Under the pieces are notes generated by a model, which searched no databases, had not been told where the DNA came from, and saw nothing but the letters and a program-made list of their open reading frames with translations. A DNA stretch of 64,000 nt from CAYUVH01 sp964448135. Its GTDB lineage: Bacteria > Verrucomicrobiota > Verrucomicrobiia > Limisphaerales > UBA8199. Location: NCBI GenBank assembly GCA_964448135.1, contig CAYUVH010000018.1, forward strand, positions 62,001 through 126,000, given 5' to 3'. Below are positions 1 to 8,673 of the stretch, one piece after another (position 1 is the first letter of the stretch; the number at the start of each line of letters is the position of its first letter). The position numbers and the translations under genes were made by a program.

Positions 1-1
1 G

Positions 2-736
2 ACTCAAATCGTGAGCAGCCACGGAAGTTCCGATCTGAATCTCTACGCCCAGGACGTGGCGGTGGACAGCAGCAATCGCATCTACACGATTCAATTCGTC
101 GCCGCCAACAACAGCACCGCGCCGCGCGTTCTCCGCTTTCCCGCCTACACCAACTTGGTGGAAACCAACGCGGATTGGAAGGTCGGCCAGGGTTCCAACA
201 CCATGCGCGGCGCCTTCGCGGTGGCTGTGGATCCCGCGGCCCAATACGTCGCGGTGGCTTTCCGCGATTCCTCGGGCAGCGGCAGCGGCGGATTGGGAGT
301 TTTCAGCGCCACCGATGGCAGCCTCATCAGCATGAGCTTTGCTCCACTGGACGATTTCACGGACGTGGCCTGGGACCGCGCCGGCAACCTGTATGCGATT
401 GATAACTCCGCGGTGCTGCCCAGCGGCTCGGGAGTCTGGCGCGTCTACTCCCCGCCCGGCGCGAACTCCAGCGTCACACCGTCGCTCGCAACCGTGCAGG
501 TCGCGCCCCCCACGCCGCCGGTCATCACCAGCATCGGCGTGTCCAGCGGCACCGTGACCATTAATTTCACCGGCGCGGTGACCGATGTCCCGGGCGCGTT
601 TACCCTCGTGAACTCGACGACCGTGAGCGGCACTTACACCAACACCCCCGGCGCCAACATCACCGGCGCGAGCGGCACCTACCAGGCCACCGCACCCGTG
701 AGCGGTTCGGTGCAATTCTACCGCATCAAGCGCTAA
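2..736 (+). CDS. Secreted beta-propeller-like protein, C-terminal part (5' end outside window)
   Basis: The reading frame is open to the window edge, so this is the 3' end of a longer gene; the GTG at 11 is probably internal. The visible 240 residues contain blade-like stretches such as VAVDSSNRIYTIQF and VAWDRAGNLYAIDNS, typical of NHL/SMP-30-type beta-propellers. A linker rich in Pro, Val and Thr (about residues 160-175) leads into a C-terminal beta domain ending FYRIKR. The same kind of terminus is seen in four other exported proteins in this window (ends at 3339, 8674, 16285 and 60696). Probably exported and surface-attached; the substrate or partner is unknown. The fold call rests on pattern reading only. 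Confidence 0.6.
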   Translation, partial: TQIVSSHGSSDLNLYAQDVAVDSSNRIYTIQFVAANNSTAPRVLRFPAYTNLVETNADWKVGQGSNTMRGAFAVAVDPAAQYVAVAFRDSSGSGSGGLGVFSATDGSLISMSFAPLDDFTDVAWDRAGNLYAIDNSAVLPSGSGVWRVYSPPGANSSVTPSLATVQVAPPTPPVITSIGVSSGTVTINFTGAVTDVPGAFTLVNSTTVSGTYTNTPGANITGASGTYQATAPVSGSVQFYRIKR

Positions 737-760
737 GCGCTCACGAGGTGGCGATTTGCC

Positions 761-788
761 TTGGAGCGCGGACATTCTTGTCCGCAGC
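761..788 (+). repeat. Dispersed palindromic repeat A, copy 1
   Basis: A 28-base element starting TTGGAGCGCGG with an internal stem GCGGACA/TGTCCGC. A second copy lies at 43583-43610 on the other strand with stem GCGGGCA/TGCCCGC, so the one stem-pair difference is compensated on both sides. It sits 24 bases after the stop of the first gene. Confidence 0.7.
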
Positions 789-860
789 TACGTAAGAAAA
801 CCCGCTGGCCCCGAAGTCTCGAAGGTGGATGAAGGCAATTCTTCTTCAACTTGGAATCTG

Positions 861-910
861 CAACTTGCTCGCCGCGCCGAAGCGCAGCGAAGGCGGGCTA
901 CCTGCAACCT
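861..910 (+). repeat. Dispersed repeat B, copy 1
   Basis: The block beginning CAACTTGCTCGCCGCGCCG and running to CTGCAACCT recurs on the opposite strand at about 51742-51795, with small differences. Together with repeat A it fills most of the 228-base gap before ilvD. No promoter was recognised in this gap. Confidence 0.65.
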
Positions 911-964
911 CCCGGCCCTCCTTTTAGTCTTTAGCATTCAGCCTTTAGCCTTTACTATAAGTTG

Positions 965-3229
965 ATGCGTTCTGACACGATCAAGAAAGGCGCCGAGCGC
1001 GCGCCGCACCGCGCGTTGTTGCGCGCGACCGGTTCCATTGAGTCCGATGCCGATTGGGAGAAGCCCTTCATCGCCATCGCGAACTCCTACACCGATTGCA
1101 TTCCCGGCCACGCGCACCTGAACGAAATCGGCATGCTGGTCAAACGTCTCGTTCGCGAGGCCGGCGGCGTGCCGTTCATCTTCAACACGATCGGCGTGGA
1201 CGACGGCATCGCCATGGGCCACAACGGCATGAAGTATTCCCTGCCGTCGCGCGAGCTGATCGCGGATTGCGTGGAGACCATGGTCCGCGCGCATTGTTTC
1301 GACGGCATGGTTTGCATCCCGAACTGCGACAAGATCGTCCCCGGCATGATGATGGGCGCGATGCGGTTGAACATCCCCACCGTGTTCGTCAGCGGCGGGC
1401 CGATGGCTGCCGGCGTGTCCGACCACGCCGTCGACAGCGAACTGCCCGAGCACCTGCGCCCGGCTTCGCAAAAGGCTGATCTCATTTCCGTGTTCAAGGG
1501 CGTTGGCGAATTGCAGACCGGGAAAATCACGGAGGCCGCCTTGCTGAAGCTCGAACAAAGCGCGTGCCCCACCTGCGGCTCCTGCTCCGGCATGTTCACG
1601 GCCAATTCGATGAACTGTCTCTGCGAAGCTCTCGGCATCGCTCTCCCCGGCAATGGCACCATCCTCGCCGTCTCGAAGGAACGCGAAGCGCTGTATCAGC
1701 GCGCCGCCGAGGCCATCATCAAAATGGTGAAGCTGGACCTCAAGCCGCGCGACATCGCGACCGTGGAAGCCTTCGACAACGCACTGGCCCTCGACGTCGC
1801 GATGGGCGGCTCGACCAATACGATCCTGCACACGCTTGCGATCGCGCGCGAAGCCGGCATCGAATACGACATCAAGCGCATCGACGAAATCTCCCGGCGC
1901 GTGCCGTGCATCTGCAAAGTCTCGCCGTCCTCCAATTATCACGTCCAGGACGTGCAGCGCGCCGGCGGCATCCACACCATTCTCGGCGAATTGAAGCGCA
2001 TGGGCGCGCTCACCGAGTCGTGCAAAACCGTCACCGGCAAAACCATCGGCGAGAACATCGACGAATGGGATATCCGTTCCGAGAAGTGCACCCTCTGGGC
2101 GAAGACGGCGCGCGTCTCCGGCTGCTCCGCCATCGTCCTCGATCCCAAGGACAAACTCGGTCCCGCCGCGCGCACCGCGAGCGGCAATCTCGTGCCCAAG
2201 CCGATGATGTTTTTCCCCGCGGATCACCGTGCCATCACGCTCTGGCGCCTGGCCGCGGCCTTCAACGCCGGCGAAGCCGCCGCCGTCGCCGCGTTGTTCA
2301 CCGAGGACGGTGAATTTCAAGCCGGTGAAAACGCGACGTGGAAAAGCCCGGCGGAAATCGAAGCCGGCCTGAAACAAAAGTTCTCCGAATACAAAGGCCT
2401 CGTCCGCGCCGAACTCGCGCAACTCAAAGGCACGCCGGTCCTCATGCTCTGGCAATACGCCAGGGGCGGAGAAAAGAAACCATACGCGCTCTTGCGCATG
2501 GCGCGCCTGCGCGGGTGGCAGATCACGAAAGCCTATTTCGAGCAACGCGAGGCGCAGCTCAAGGAAGCCCAGCCGAGCGGCCTCATGCCCTACGACTCCG
2601 CGTTTCGTTTCGACGCCCAGGATTGCATCCGCGACAAGGCGCGCGCCTACACGGCGGACGGCGGTCTCGCGATTCTCTACGGCCAGCTTGCCCCCGAAGG
2701 CAGCGTGGTCAAAACCGCCGGCATCAGCGACGCCTTCAAGGCGTACTGTGGGCCGGGCTTCGTCTTCGAAGGTCCCTGTGTGATTTTCGAAAGCCAGGAG
2801 GAAGCCTGCGAAGGCATCCTCGCCGGCAAGGTCAAGGCCGGCGACGTGGCCATCATCCGCAACGAAGGCCCCCACGGCGGACCGGGCATGCAGGAAATGC
2901 TCTCCCCCACCAGCTACATCGCCGGCATGGGCCTGGGCGACAAAGTCGCCCTCATCACCGACGGCCGTTTCAGCGGCGGCACCGCCGGCGCCTGCATCGG
3001 GCATGTGTCGCCGGAGGCTACTGAAGGCGGACCGATCGGGTTGTTGCGTGAAGGTGACCGCCTGCGGATCGATTTTCCGAATCGCCGCATGGACATCCTC
3101 GTGACCGAAGCGGAACTCGCCGAGCGCAGGAAGGACTTCAAGCCCGTGAAACGCGAACTCACCGGCTGGCTGGCCCGCTACCAAAAGCTCGTCACCAACG
3201 CGAGCCAGGGTGCGGTGTTGACCGTCTGA
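965..3229 (+). CDS. ilvD: Dihydroxy-acid dehydratase with internal NTF2/SnoaL-like insertion
   Basis: Catalyses dehydration of 2,3-dihydroxy acids in branched-chain amino acid synthesis, using an Fe-S cluster and Mg. Family signatures are clear: NCDKIVPGMM near residues 121-130 and CPTCGSCSGMF near 202-212 (cluster cysteines), PSSNYHVQDVQRAGGIH near 322-338, and TDGRFSGGT near 666-674. The protein is about 754 residues, while the family is usually 550-620. The extra length is one in-frame block, roughly residues 365-550, between KTIGENID and the family segment GGLAILYGQLAPEG. Its core (about 424-530) reads like an NTF2/SnoaL-type domain (WRLAAAFNAGEAAAVAALF). I use the ATG at 965; a TTG lies one codon upstream. 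No operon partner is visible. Whether the enzyme is active with this insertion cannot be told from sequence. Confidence 0.93.
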   Translation: MRSDTIKKGAERAPHRALLRATGSIESDADWEKPFIAIANSYTDCIPGHAHLNEIGMLVKRLVREAGGVPFIFNTIGVDDGIAMGHNGMKYSLPSRELIADCVETMVRAHCFDGMVCIPNCDKIVPGMMMGAMRLNIPTVFVSGGPMAAGVSDHAVDSELPEHLRPASQKADLISVFKGVGELQTGKITEAALLKLEQSACPTCGSCSGMFTANSMNCLCEALGIALPGNGTILAVSKEREALYQRAAEAIIKMVKLDLKPRDIATVEAFDNALALDVAMGGSTNTILHTLAIAREAGIEYDIKRIDEISRRVPCICKVSPSSNYHVQDVQRAGGIHTILGELKRMGALTESCKTVTGKTIGENIDEWDIRSEKCTLWAKTARVSGCSAIVLDPKDKLGPAARTASGNLVPKPMMFFPADHRAITLWRLAAAFNAGEAAAVAALFTEDGEFQAGENATWKSPAEIEAGLKQKFSEYKGLVRAELAQLKGTPVLMLWQYARGGEKKPYALLRMARLRGWQITKAYFEQREAQLKEAQPSGLMPYDSAFRFDAQDCIRDKARAYTADGGLAILYGQLAPEGSVVKTAGISDAFKAYCGPGFVFEGPCVIFESQEEACEGILAGKVKAGDVAIIRNEGPHGGPGMQEMLSPTSYIAGMGLGDKVALITDGRFSGGTAGACIGHVSPEATEGGPIGLLREGDRLRIDFPNRRMDILVTEAELAERRKDFKPVKRELTGWLARYQKLVTNASQGAVLTV

Positions 3230-3283
3230 GGCAGGGTGGTTGGGTTTCGCGCGGTAACCGTAGCGAAGCCCAGGTCCCCCCCT

Positions 3284-3318
3284 GTAAAAAAAGGGCGCCG
3301 GATGGATATCCGGCGCCC
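3284..3318 (-). terminator. Rho-independent terminator of the beta-strand-repeat gene
   Basis: A perfect 11-bp stem (GGGCGCCGGAT at 3293-3303 with ATCCGGCGCCC at 3308-3318, loop GGAT) followed, in the minus direction, by a run of seven T. It begins 21 bases after the stop codon of the minus-strand gene at 3339. Confidence 0.88.
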
Positions 3319-3338
3319 CTCGTCAGCAAATTTTCTGC

Positions 3339-6272
3339 TCAGGGAACCTGCAGGAGATAGAAACCTACCGGCTTCCCCGCAAGGATTGCATTGGTGACGC
3401 TGAAATTCCCGCTCCCGTCAAAGGAACCGGCTTGATTCGTCGTCCAAGTCGCGAGCGGTGCTGCCACATTGGTCGAAGTGAGGACCGTGAACGAGCCGTT
3501 GGCAGGACCACCGGCGCCGCTGAAGATCAACGCATTGCCTGAAGGCGAGAGCGTCACGCTGCTGATTGTGGGCACGCCGGATCCACCGATGCGCAAAATG
3601 CCATCGGTCGCCACCGTGCTGGTGTCCCAAACCAAACCGGGCGCCGGCACAGCCGGGGTGATGCTGGTGAAGGAGCCACCCAAAAAGCTGCCGGCGGTGA
3701 AGACGGTAATGGTGTCCGCCGCAGTCAACGCCTGACCGCTGAGGACCAGGCTGAGCGTGCCACCGAGGGTGACGCTGCCGGTGAGAGCGACCTTGTCGTT
3801 CGTCACCACACCGCCGGTCTTGTTCACCTTCAACTCGATGGTGCCAGAGTTTATCAAGCTGCCGGTAACCGCGAGGTTTCCGTTGCCTTTCAATGTTTGC
3901 GGCAGATAAACCGTCAACGTGCCGTCAAACCGGCCTGACACGTCCACGCCACCGCCCGCCAGATTGATGTTGGCGCTGCCCGCCGATTCGCCCGACCCGG
4001 TAAAGGCCAGGGTGCCCGCTGAAACCGTGGTGTCGCCGGTGAACGGATTGGAAGTGGAAACCGTGAACGTGCCGCCATTGACCGTGAGGCCCGTTTTGCG
4101 GCCGCTGGCCGAATCAACAATGATGCCGCCGTAGGTTCCCGACCCGACGGTCAGCGTCGAATCCGCGGTGGTGCTGCTGTTGGTGATGACCTTGGTGCCG
4201 CCCGTATCCGAGATGACAGCGATTTGCTGGTTGAACCCGGCCAGGTCGAGCGTGGCCGACTGGCCAGACACGCCCATCAGGAGCGTCAAGCCCGTTGGCA
4301 GCGCATTGTTGGCGCCCAGGCGAATGCCACCCGAGACGAATGACGTCACACTCCACGCATTATTGGTGGAATTAATCGTCCAAACCGAGGTATCAGGCTT
4401 GAGCACACTGAGGCCGGGAAGATTAATGGTGCCGTTGAGAATTCCAGAGCCGTTGCCGCCACGCAGGAAGAGGCTCCCGGTGAAACCGGGACCAGAGATG
4501 TTTCCATTCAGATAAAGCAGGGTGCCCACCCCTTCCGTCTGGAAGGCAGCTGCTCCATTTCCCTCCAGAACCGTGGGTCCATTGACGTAGTTGGTTCCCG
4601 CCAGGCTTTGAAACGTGGCCCGACAATCCGGCGACGCGGTGAGCCCGGTCATGTGAACCGTGGTGCCGCTGCTCACCACCAACCCGTTGCCTCCCAGGGC
4701 AAATTTGGTCGCTCCGGTCGGCCCGGTCGCCGTGGAGGCGGTCACAAAAAGATCCGCCGAATTGATGTTTTGATTTCCGCTCAAGCTGAGCGTGCCGGCA
4801 TTCCCCGACAGCACCCCGCTGAAACCGTTCACATTCCCCAGGGTAAGCGTGCCCGTGCAAAGGTTGGTGAGCTTTCCGTTGCCGTTAAGCGCGTTGCCCA
4901 GGGCGAAACTCCCCGTCCGATTTGCGATCAACACCCCATTGTTGGTGATGGGCCCCGAACCAAGCGCGCCGTGCGCATCTGCCTGGCCTAACACCACTGT
5001 ACCCGCCTCGATCACGGTCGGCCCGCTGTAGGTATTGTCGGTGTCCACCACCAGCGTGCCGGCGCCCCGCTTGGTCAAACCGGTCGTCCCCACCAGCTTG
5101 CCGCCTACATCCGTTCGCAAAATGTAGTCAAAATCGTAATCCACCGTGACCGAACTGGGAGTCAGCGAGCCGAACAGGCTGACCGTCGTCGCCGCCACGC
5201 CGCGACTGTCGAACAGCGCATTATCGCCGTCCGTATAAGCCACAGCGTTCGTGGCCGTATCCACCCAGTTCAGCGTGTTGGTGTTCCAGTCGCCGCCATT
5301 CACGCCCGTCCACGCCAGGTTCAGCGGGGTTCGGACGGTGAGCGTGGCGACCGTGCTCGTGCGGCTATTGACCCCGTTGTCGACGACCACATCGTAGCCT
5401 GCGGCATTCGTGAGTTGGGCCGACGCAAACGTCAGGACGTTGCTCGTGGCGCCCGGAATCGGAGATCCCGTCTTCCGCCATTGATATGTAATCGGCGTGG
5501 TGCCACCGCCAGCCAATACCGTGAAGCTCGCCGGCTGGCCAATCGCCACCGTGACATCGGTTGGATTCGAGAGAATATCAACGAGGCTCGCCGCGAGGTC
5601 ACCCCGGAAAGTCACCATGTCCAGGCGCAGGTTGGCGTTGTTCACGTTGTAAGCGTTCAACACGCCGACATAACCAGCGGTGCCGCTGCCGATGGCCGTG
5701 CTTTCGAACTCGCTTACAATCCGCACCCCAAAGTTCGTGTTATTATTCGCTCCCGCCACCGCCGCGAAGCTGACGTTCGTGATCGGGTTGATCCACAGCG
5801 TGTCGGCGGTGCTGTTGATGACCACGTCCTTGTCCACCCAATTGGTGCCATTATCAACGCTATACTGAACACGGTAGTATTTGCTGGCGGATCCGCTGTT
5901 CGCCTGGTCCCAGGACAGCGTGATGTTTTGGTAGCCCACCGTGTTGATATTCATTTGCACGCCGACGGTCTTGTTGCTGATCGTGCTGCTCGAGGCCGGC
6001 CAGTTGCCCAGCAGGCGCAAGCCGCTGTTGTTGCCGTTGAGGCCAACCGGGTCGGAACTTCCAGACGGTGCGTTCGTCGCCCCATTGTAGACCGTGGTCA
6101 GGGGCGCGATCACGGTGAACGTGCCGGTGCCCGTGGACGGCACCAGCGTCCCCGTGCTGGGCAAGCCGTCCGGGGGATTCGAATTGAAATCCCACTGAGT
6201 GATGTTGGTCGCCGCGAAAGCGCCCAACGAGAGCCCGATTGAGACGAGGGCGGTGACGATGATTTTTTGCAT
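3339..6272 (-). CDS. Large secreted protein with Ig-like domain and autotransporter-type beta-strand repeats
   Basis: About 977 residues from the ATG at 6272, chosen because it starts a clean signal peptide (MQKIIVTALVSIGLSLGAFA); the frame is open 14 codons further up. After the signal come a beta-sandwich region, an Ig-like domain (around TVAIGQPASFTVLAGG and TYQWRKTGSP), then repeated segments such as GLTKRGAGTLVVDTDNTYSG and IEAGTVVLG, the pattern of passenger-associated beta-strand repeats. No autotransporter barrel follows. Instead the protein ends in a beta domain resembling other exported proteins here (SFTVLTSTNVAAP ... FYLLQVP). Predicted exported, extended beta-helix surface or extracellular protein. 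It is monocistronic with its own terminator. Function unknown. Confidence 0.85.
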   Translation of the reverse strand: MQKIIVTALVSIGLSLGAFAATNITQWDFNSNPPDGLPSTGTLVPSTGTGTFTVIAPLTTVYNGATNAPSGSSDPVGLNGNNSGLRLLGNWPASSSTISNKTVGVQMNINTVGYQNITLSWDQANSGSASKYYRVQYSVDNGTNWVDKDVVINSTADTLWINPITNVSFAAVAGANNNTNFGVRIVSEFESTAIGSGTAGYVGVLNAYNVNNANLRLDMVTFRGDLAASLVDILSNPTDVTVAIGQPASFTVLAGGGTTPITYQWRKTGSPIPGATSNVLTFASAQLTNAAGYDVVVDNGVNSRTSTVATLTVRTPLNLAWTGVNGGDWNTNTLNWVDTATNAVAYTDGDNALFDSRGVAATTVSLFGSLTPSSVTVDYDFDYILRTDVGGKLVGTTGLTKRGAGTLVVDTDNTYSGPTVIEAGTVVLGQADAHGALGSGPITNNGVLIANRTGSFALGNALNGNGKLTNLCTGTLTLGNVNGFSGVLSGNAGTLSLSGNQNINSADLFVTASTATGPTGATKFALGGNGLVVSSGTTVHMTGLTASPDCRATFQSLAGTNYVNGPTVLEGNGAAAFQTEGVGTLLYLNGNISGPGFTGSLFLRGGNGSGILNGTINLPGLSVLKPDTSVWTINSTNNAWSVTSFVSGGIRLGANNALPTGLTLLMGVSGQSATLDLAGFNQQIAVISDTGGTKVITNSSTTADSTLTVGSGTYGGIIVDSASGRKTGLTVNGGTFTVSTSNPFTGDTTVSAGTLAFTGSGESAGSANINLAGGGVDVSGRFDGTLTVYLPQTLKGNGNLAVTGSLINSGTIELKVNKTGGVVTNDKVALTGSVTLGGTLSLVLSGQALTAADTITVFTAGSFLGGSFTSITPAVPAPGLVWDTSTVATDGILRIGGSGVPTISSVTLSPSGNALIFSGAGGPANGSFTVLTSTNVAAPLATWTTNQAGSFDGSGNFSVTNAILAGKPVGFYLLQVP

Positions 6273-6673
6273 GGAACGGAGTTTTCTAGGAGGGTTGACG
6301 GTTCTCGCCGTCATTAGCGATGATGGCGCGAGGATCGTTTTGATTCAGCGCAGACATTCAAGTCGGGCTCAAGACAAATCCGTAATGAATCGGGGAGAAG
6401 ATTCGTAAAAACGGTGCCGCGCAAGTGCAAATTGCAAATGTCACGCAACATTGCCGGTGTCACACACCCGTAAGCTGAATGTTTAGCCAAATCATTCTTA
6501 CTTTTTTCGGTCTACCGTCATCGCACAGCTTTGCCAGCGTGCCTTGATGCGATGGGACTACCCTACTAAAACATGGAAATGGCGCCGGTGTTAATACCCT
6601 CAAATGAGGGTGAATAGGTGACAATGCAGGGACGCCTTGCCGCGAGTTGACGTCTGTCCCCAAAAGCCTCCAA
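6273..6673. other. Divergent intergenic region without recognised gene
   Basis: About 400 bases between the start of the minus-strand beta-repeat gene and the promoter of the ABC-F gene. Short open frames on both strands here show no signal peptide, motif or family resemblance. The upstream control region of the beta-repeat gene must lie here, but I see no convincing -35/-10 pair for it. Confidence 0.5.
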
Positions 6674-6701
6674 TTGACCTGACCCGATCTTGAGCTATAA
6701 T
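6674..6701 (+). promoter_or_regulatory. Sigma70-type promoter upstream of the ABC-F gene
   Basis: TTGACC at 6674-6679, 16-base spacer, TATAAT at 6696-6701. The -10 box is a perfect consensus and the -35 has five of six bases. The chosen start codon of the ABC-F gene is about 95 bases downstream of the expected transcription start, leaving a sizeable leader. Confidence 0.7.
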
Positions 6702-6802
6702 CACCGACCCGCCGAGGCAGACCGAAACCGTGGCCAATGACGGCACGACGCGTCCAGCTTCGTTCCGGGGCGTGGCGGTCAATCAGCGGCGAATACTTAT
6801 TC

Positions 6803-8413
6803 ATGCTTACAGTTCGGAATCTTAAAGTGGCGGTTGGCGGGCGGACCTTGTTCGAGGACGCCACGCTGCGGATCAATTACGGCGACCGCCTCGCGCTGGT
6901 TGGCCCGAACGGCGCGGGCAAGTCCACGCTCTTCTCCATCATTCTTAAGCAGCGGGACCCCGACGCCGGCGTGCTGGAGCGCGATGAATGGACCATGGTC
7001 GGATATCTTCCCCAGGAAGCGGAAGCGCTGGGCGCGGAAACCATCATGGACGTCGCCACCGGCCGGGTGGACGAATTGCCGCAATTGGAAAAACGACTGC
7101 ACGAGTTGGAGCAGTCCGGGAATGTATCGGGCCCCGAATATCTGGAGGCCCACGCGAAGCACGACAAGCTGACCGATCCCGACGTGGAGACGAAGGCCAA
7201 GCAGATGTTGCGCGGATTGAGCTTTCGCGACTCGGACTTCGACCGGCCCGCCCGGGACATGAGCGGCGGTTGGATCATGCGCGCCCGCCTCGCTCGCCTT
7301 CTGGTGATGGAGCCGGACCTCCTCCTGCTGGATGAACCCACCAACCACCTCGACCTGCCCTCCCTGCTCTGGCTGCAGAGCTACCTCAAGAATTACTCCG
7401 GCGCGTTGCTGCTGATTTCCCACGACCGCCAGTTCATGGACGAGATCGTGCGCGAGGTCCACGAAATCTCCGAGAAAAAGCTCATCGCCTACACCGGCAA
7501 CTACTCGGACTACCTGGTGGAGCGCCAGGTACGATACGATCAACAACTCGCCGCTTACAACAACCAGCAGAAAGAAATTTCCGCGCTGCAGCAGTTCGCC
7601 GATCGCTTTCGTTCGGTGACCTCCAAGGCTTCGCAGGCGATGAGCAAGCTCAAGCAGATCGAGCGCATGGAAAAGATCGAGAAACCCCTCCCCCCGCGTA
7701 AACCGTTTCGTTTCCAGATTCCCCAACCGCCCCGCGGCGGACAGCGCGCGGTCAACCTGAAGGGGATCCACATGGCTTACGGCACGAACCGCGTTTACAC
7801 GGGTATGGACCTCGAGATCGAACGCGGCGATCGCACCGTATTGGTCGGCCCCAACGGCGCCGGCAAATCCACGCTGCTGAAAATTCTCGCGGGCGAAGTC
7901 GAGTTTCAACAAGGCGAACGCGAACTGGGGCACAACGCGAAAGTCGGTTACTTCAGCCAGCATCGCGCTGCCAGCCTCGATCCCGATAAGACCGTGCTGG
8001 ACACCGTGAGCGCCTGCGCCCCGTTGATGCGCGAAGAGGAAGTCCGCGCCGTGCTCGGGTCATTCATGTTTCGCAAAGACGACATCTTCAAACCCACCAA
8101 GGTCCTCAGCGGCGGCGAGAAAACGCGGCTCAACCTGATCCGATTCCTGGTCGATCCGCCGAACCTTCTGCTCATGGACGAACCCACGACCCACCTCGAC
8201 ATCAACACCGTGGAATCCCTCACCCTCGCTTTGGAACGTTACGAAGGCACGCTCGTCTTCATTTCCCACGACGTCCATTTCATCCGCAAAACCGCGACCA
8301 AAGTCCTTCACGTAAACGCCGGTCAAATCACCTCCTACGTGGGCGGCTATGATTATTTCCTCGAGAAAACCCGCGCCGTCGACGACGGCCGCCTCGCCCT
8401 GACCGCTGCGTGA
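6803..8413 (+). CDS. ABC-F family ATPase (Uup/YbiT/EttA type)
   Basis: A soluble protein of 536 residues with two ATP-binding cassettes and no membrane segments. Cassette 1 has Walker A GPNGAGKST (34-42), signature MSGGW (153-157) and Walker B LLLLDEPTNHLD (173-184). Cassette 2 has Walker A at about 349-357, signature LSGGE (435-439) and Walker B LLLMDEPTTHLD (455-466). Between them is the charged ABC-F linker (about residues 240-300). Such proteins act on the ribosome, in translation-state control or protection. The ATG at 6803 is preferred because MLTVRNLKVAVGGRTLF is the usual family start; the frame extends 22 codons upstream without family resemblance. The Thr in the second DEPTTHLD replaces the commoner Asn. 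Likely single-gene transcript from the promoter at 6674. Confidence 0.93.
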   Translation: MLTVRNLKVAVGGRTLFEDATLRINYGDRLALVGPNGAGKSTLFSIILKQRDPDAGVLERDEWTMVGYLPQEAEALGAETIMDVATGRVDELPQLEKRLHELEQSGNVSGPEYLEAHAKHDKLTDPDVETKAKQMLRGLSFRDSDFDRPARDMSGGWIMRARLARLLVMEPDLLLLDEPTNHLDLPSLLWLQSYLKNYSGALLLISHDRQFMDEIVREVHEISEKKLIAYTGNYSDYLVERQVRYDQQLAAYNNQQKEISALQQFADRFRSVTSKASQAMSKLKQIERMEKIEKPLPPRKPFRFQIPQPPRGGQRAVNLKGIHMAYGTNRVYTGMDLEIERGDRTVLVGPNGAGKSTLLKILAGEVEFQQGERELGHNAKVGYFSQHRAASLDPDKTVLDTVSACAPLMREEEVRAVLGSFMFRKDDIFKPTKVLSGGEKTRLNLIRFLVDPPNLLLMDEPTTHLDINTVESLTLALERYEGTLVFISHDVHFIRKTATKVLHVNAGQITSYVGGYDYFLEKTRAVDDGRLALTAA

Positions 8414-8495
8414 TGCGGGCACCGATTTTGCGTCGGCGGACGCAGTCTCTGCACTAAAGCAGTTTCAATAAACTTGTGGCCGCATTCCCGGTAGG

Positions 8496-8513
8496 GCCGC
8501 GCTGCTGCGCGGC
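8496..8513. repeat. GC-rich palindrome
   Basis: GCCGCGC-TGCT-GCGCGGC, a 7-bp perfect stem, in the 260-base gap between the ABC-F and cytochrome genes, which are convergent. It may act as a weak bidirectional terminator or be one of the dispersed palindromes common in this window; there is no T-run. Confidence 0.45.
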
Positions 8514-8673
8514 TGCGGCGTCGTGTTGCCTTCGCTACAGAATCAAATAAACCGCTGTAGCTGCGAACTCATCACCCACGCCACCATGATCCCGTACCGC
8601 ATTCGGTCCCACAAGACCCACAGGTCCCAACGGTATCCGACCATTTGCGTTGAGGGCGTGACTCGCTCGGTGG

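Noticed and set aside
938..3184. A 748-residue open frame antisense to ilvD
   Set aside because: It mirrors the ilvD codons; in GC-rich genes the opposite strand is often open. The product is an Arg/Gly/Ala/Asp-rich string with no motif, while ilvD signatures are beyond doubt.
5415..6242. 275-residue plus-strand frame opposite the beta-strand-repeat gene
   Set aside because: It is a composition shadow rich in Arg and Val, without any domain, opposite a gene with a clear signal peptide and terminator.
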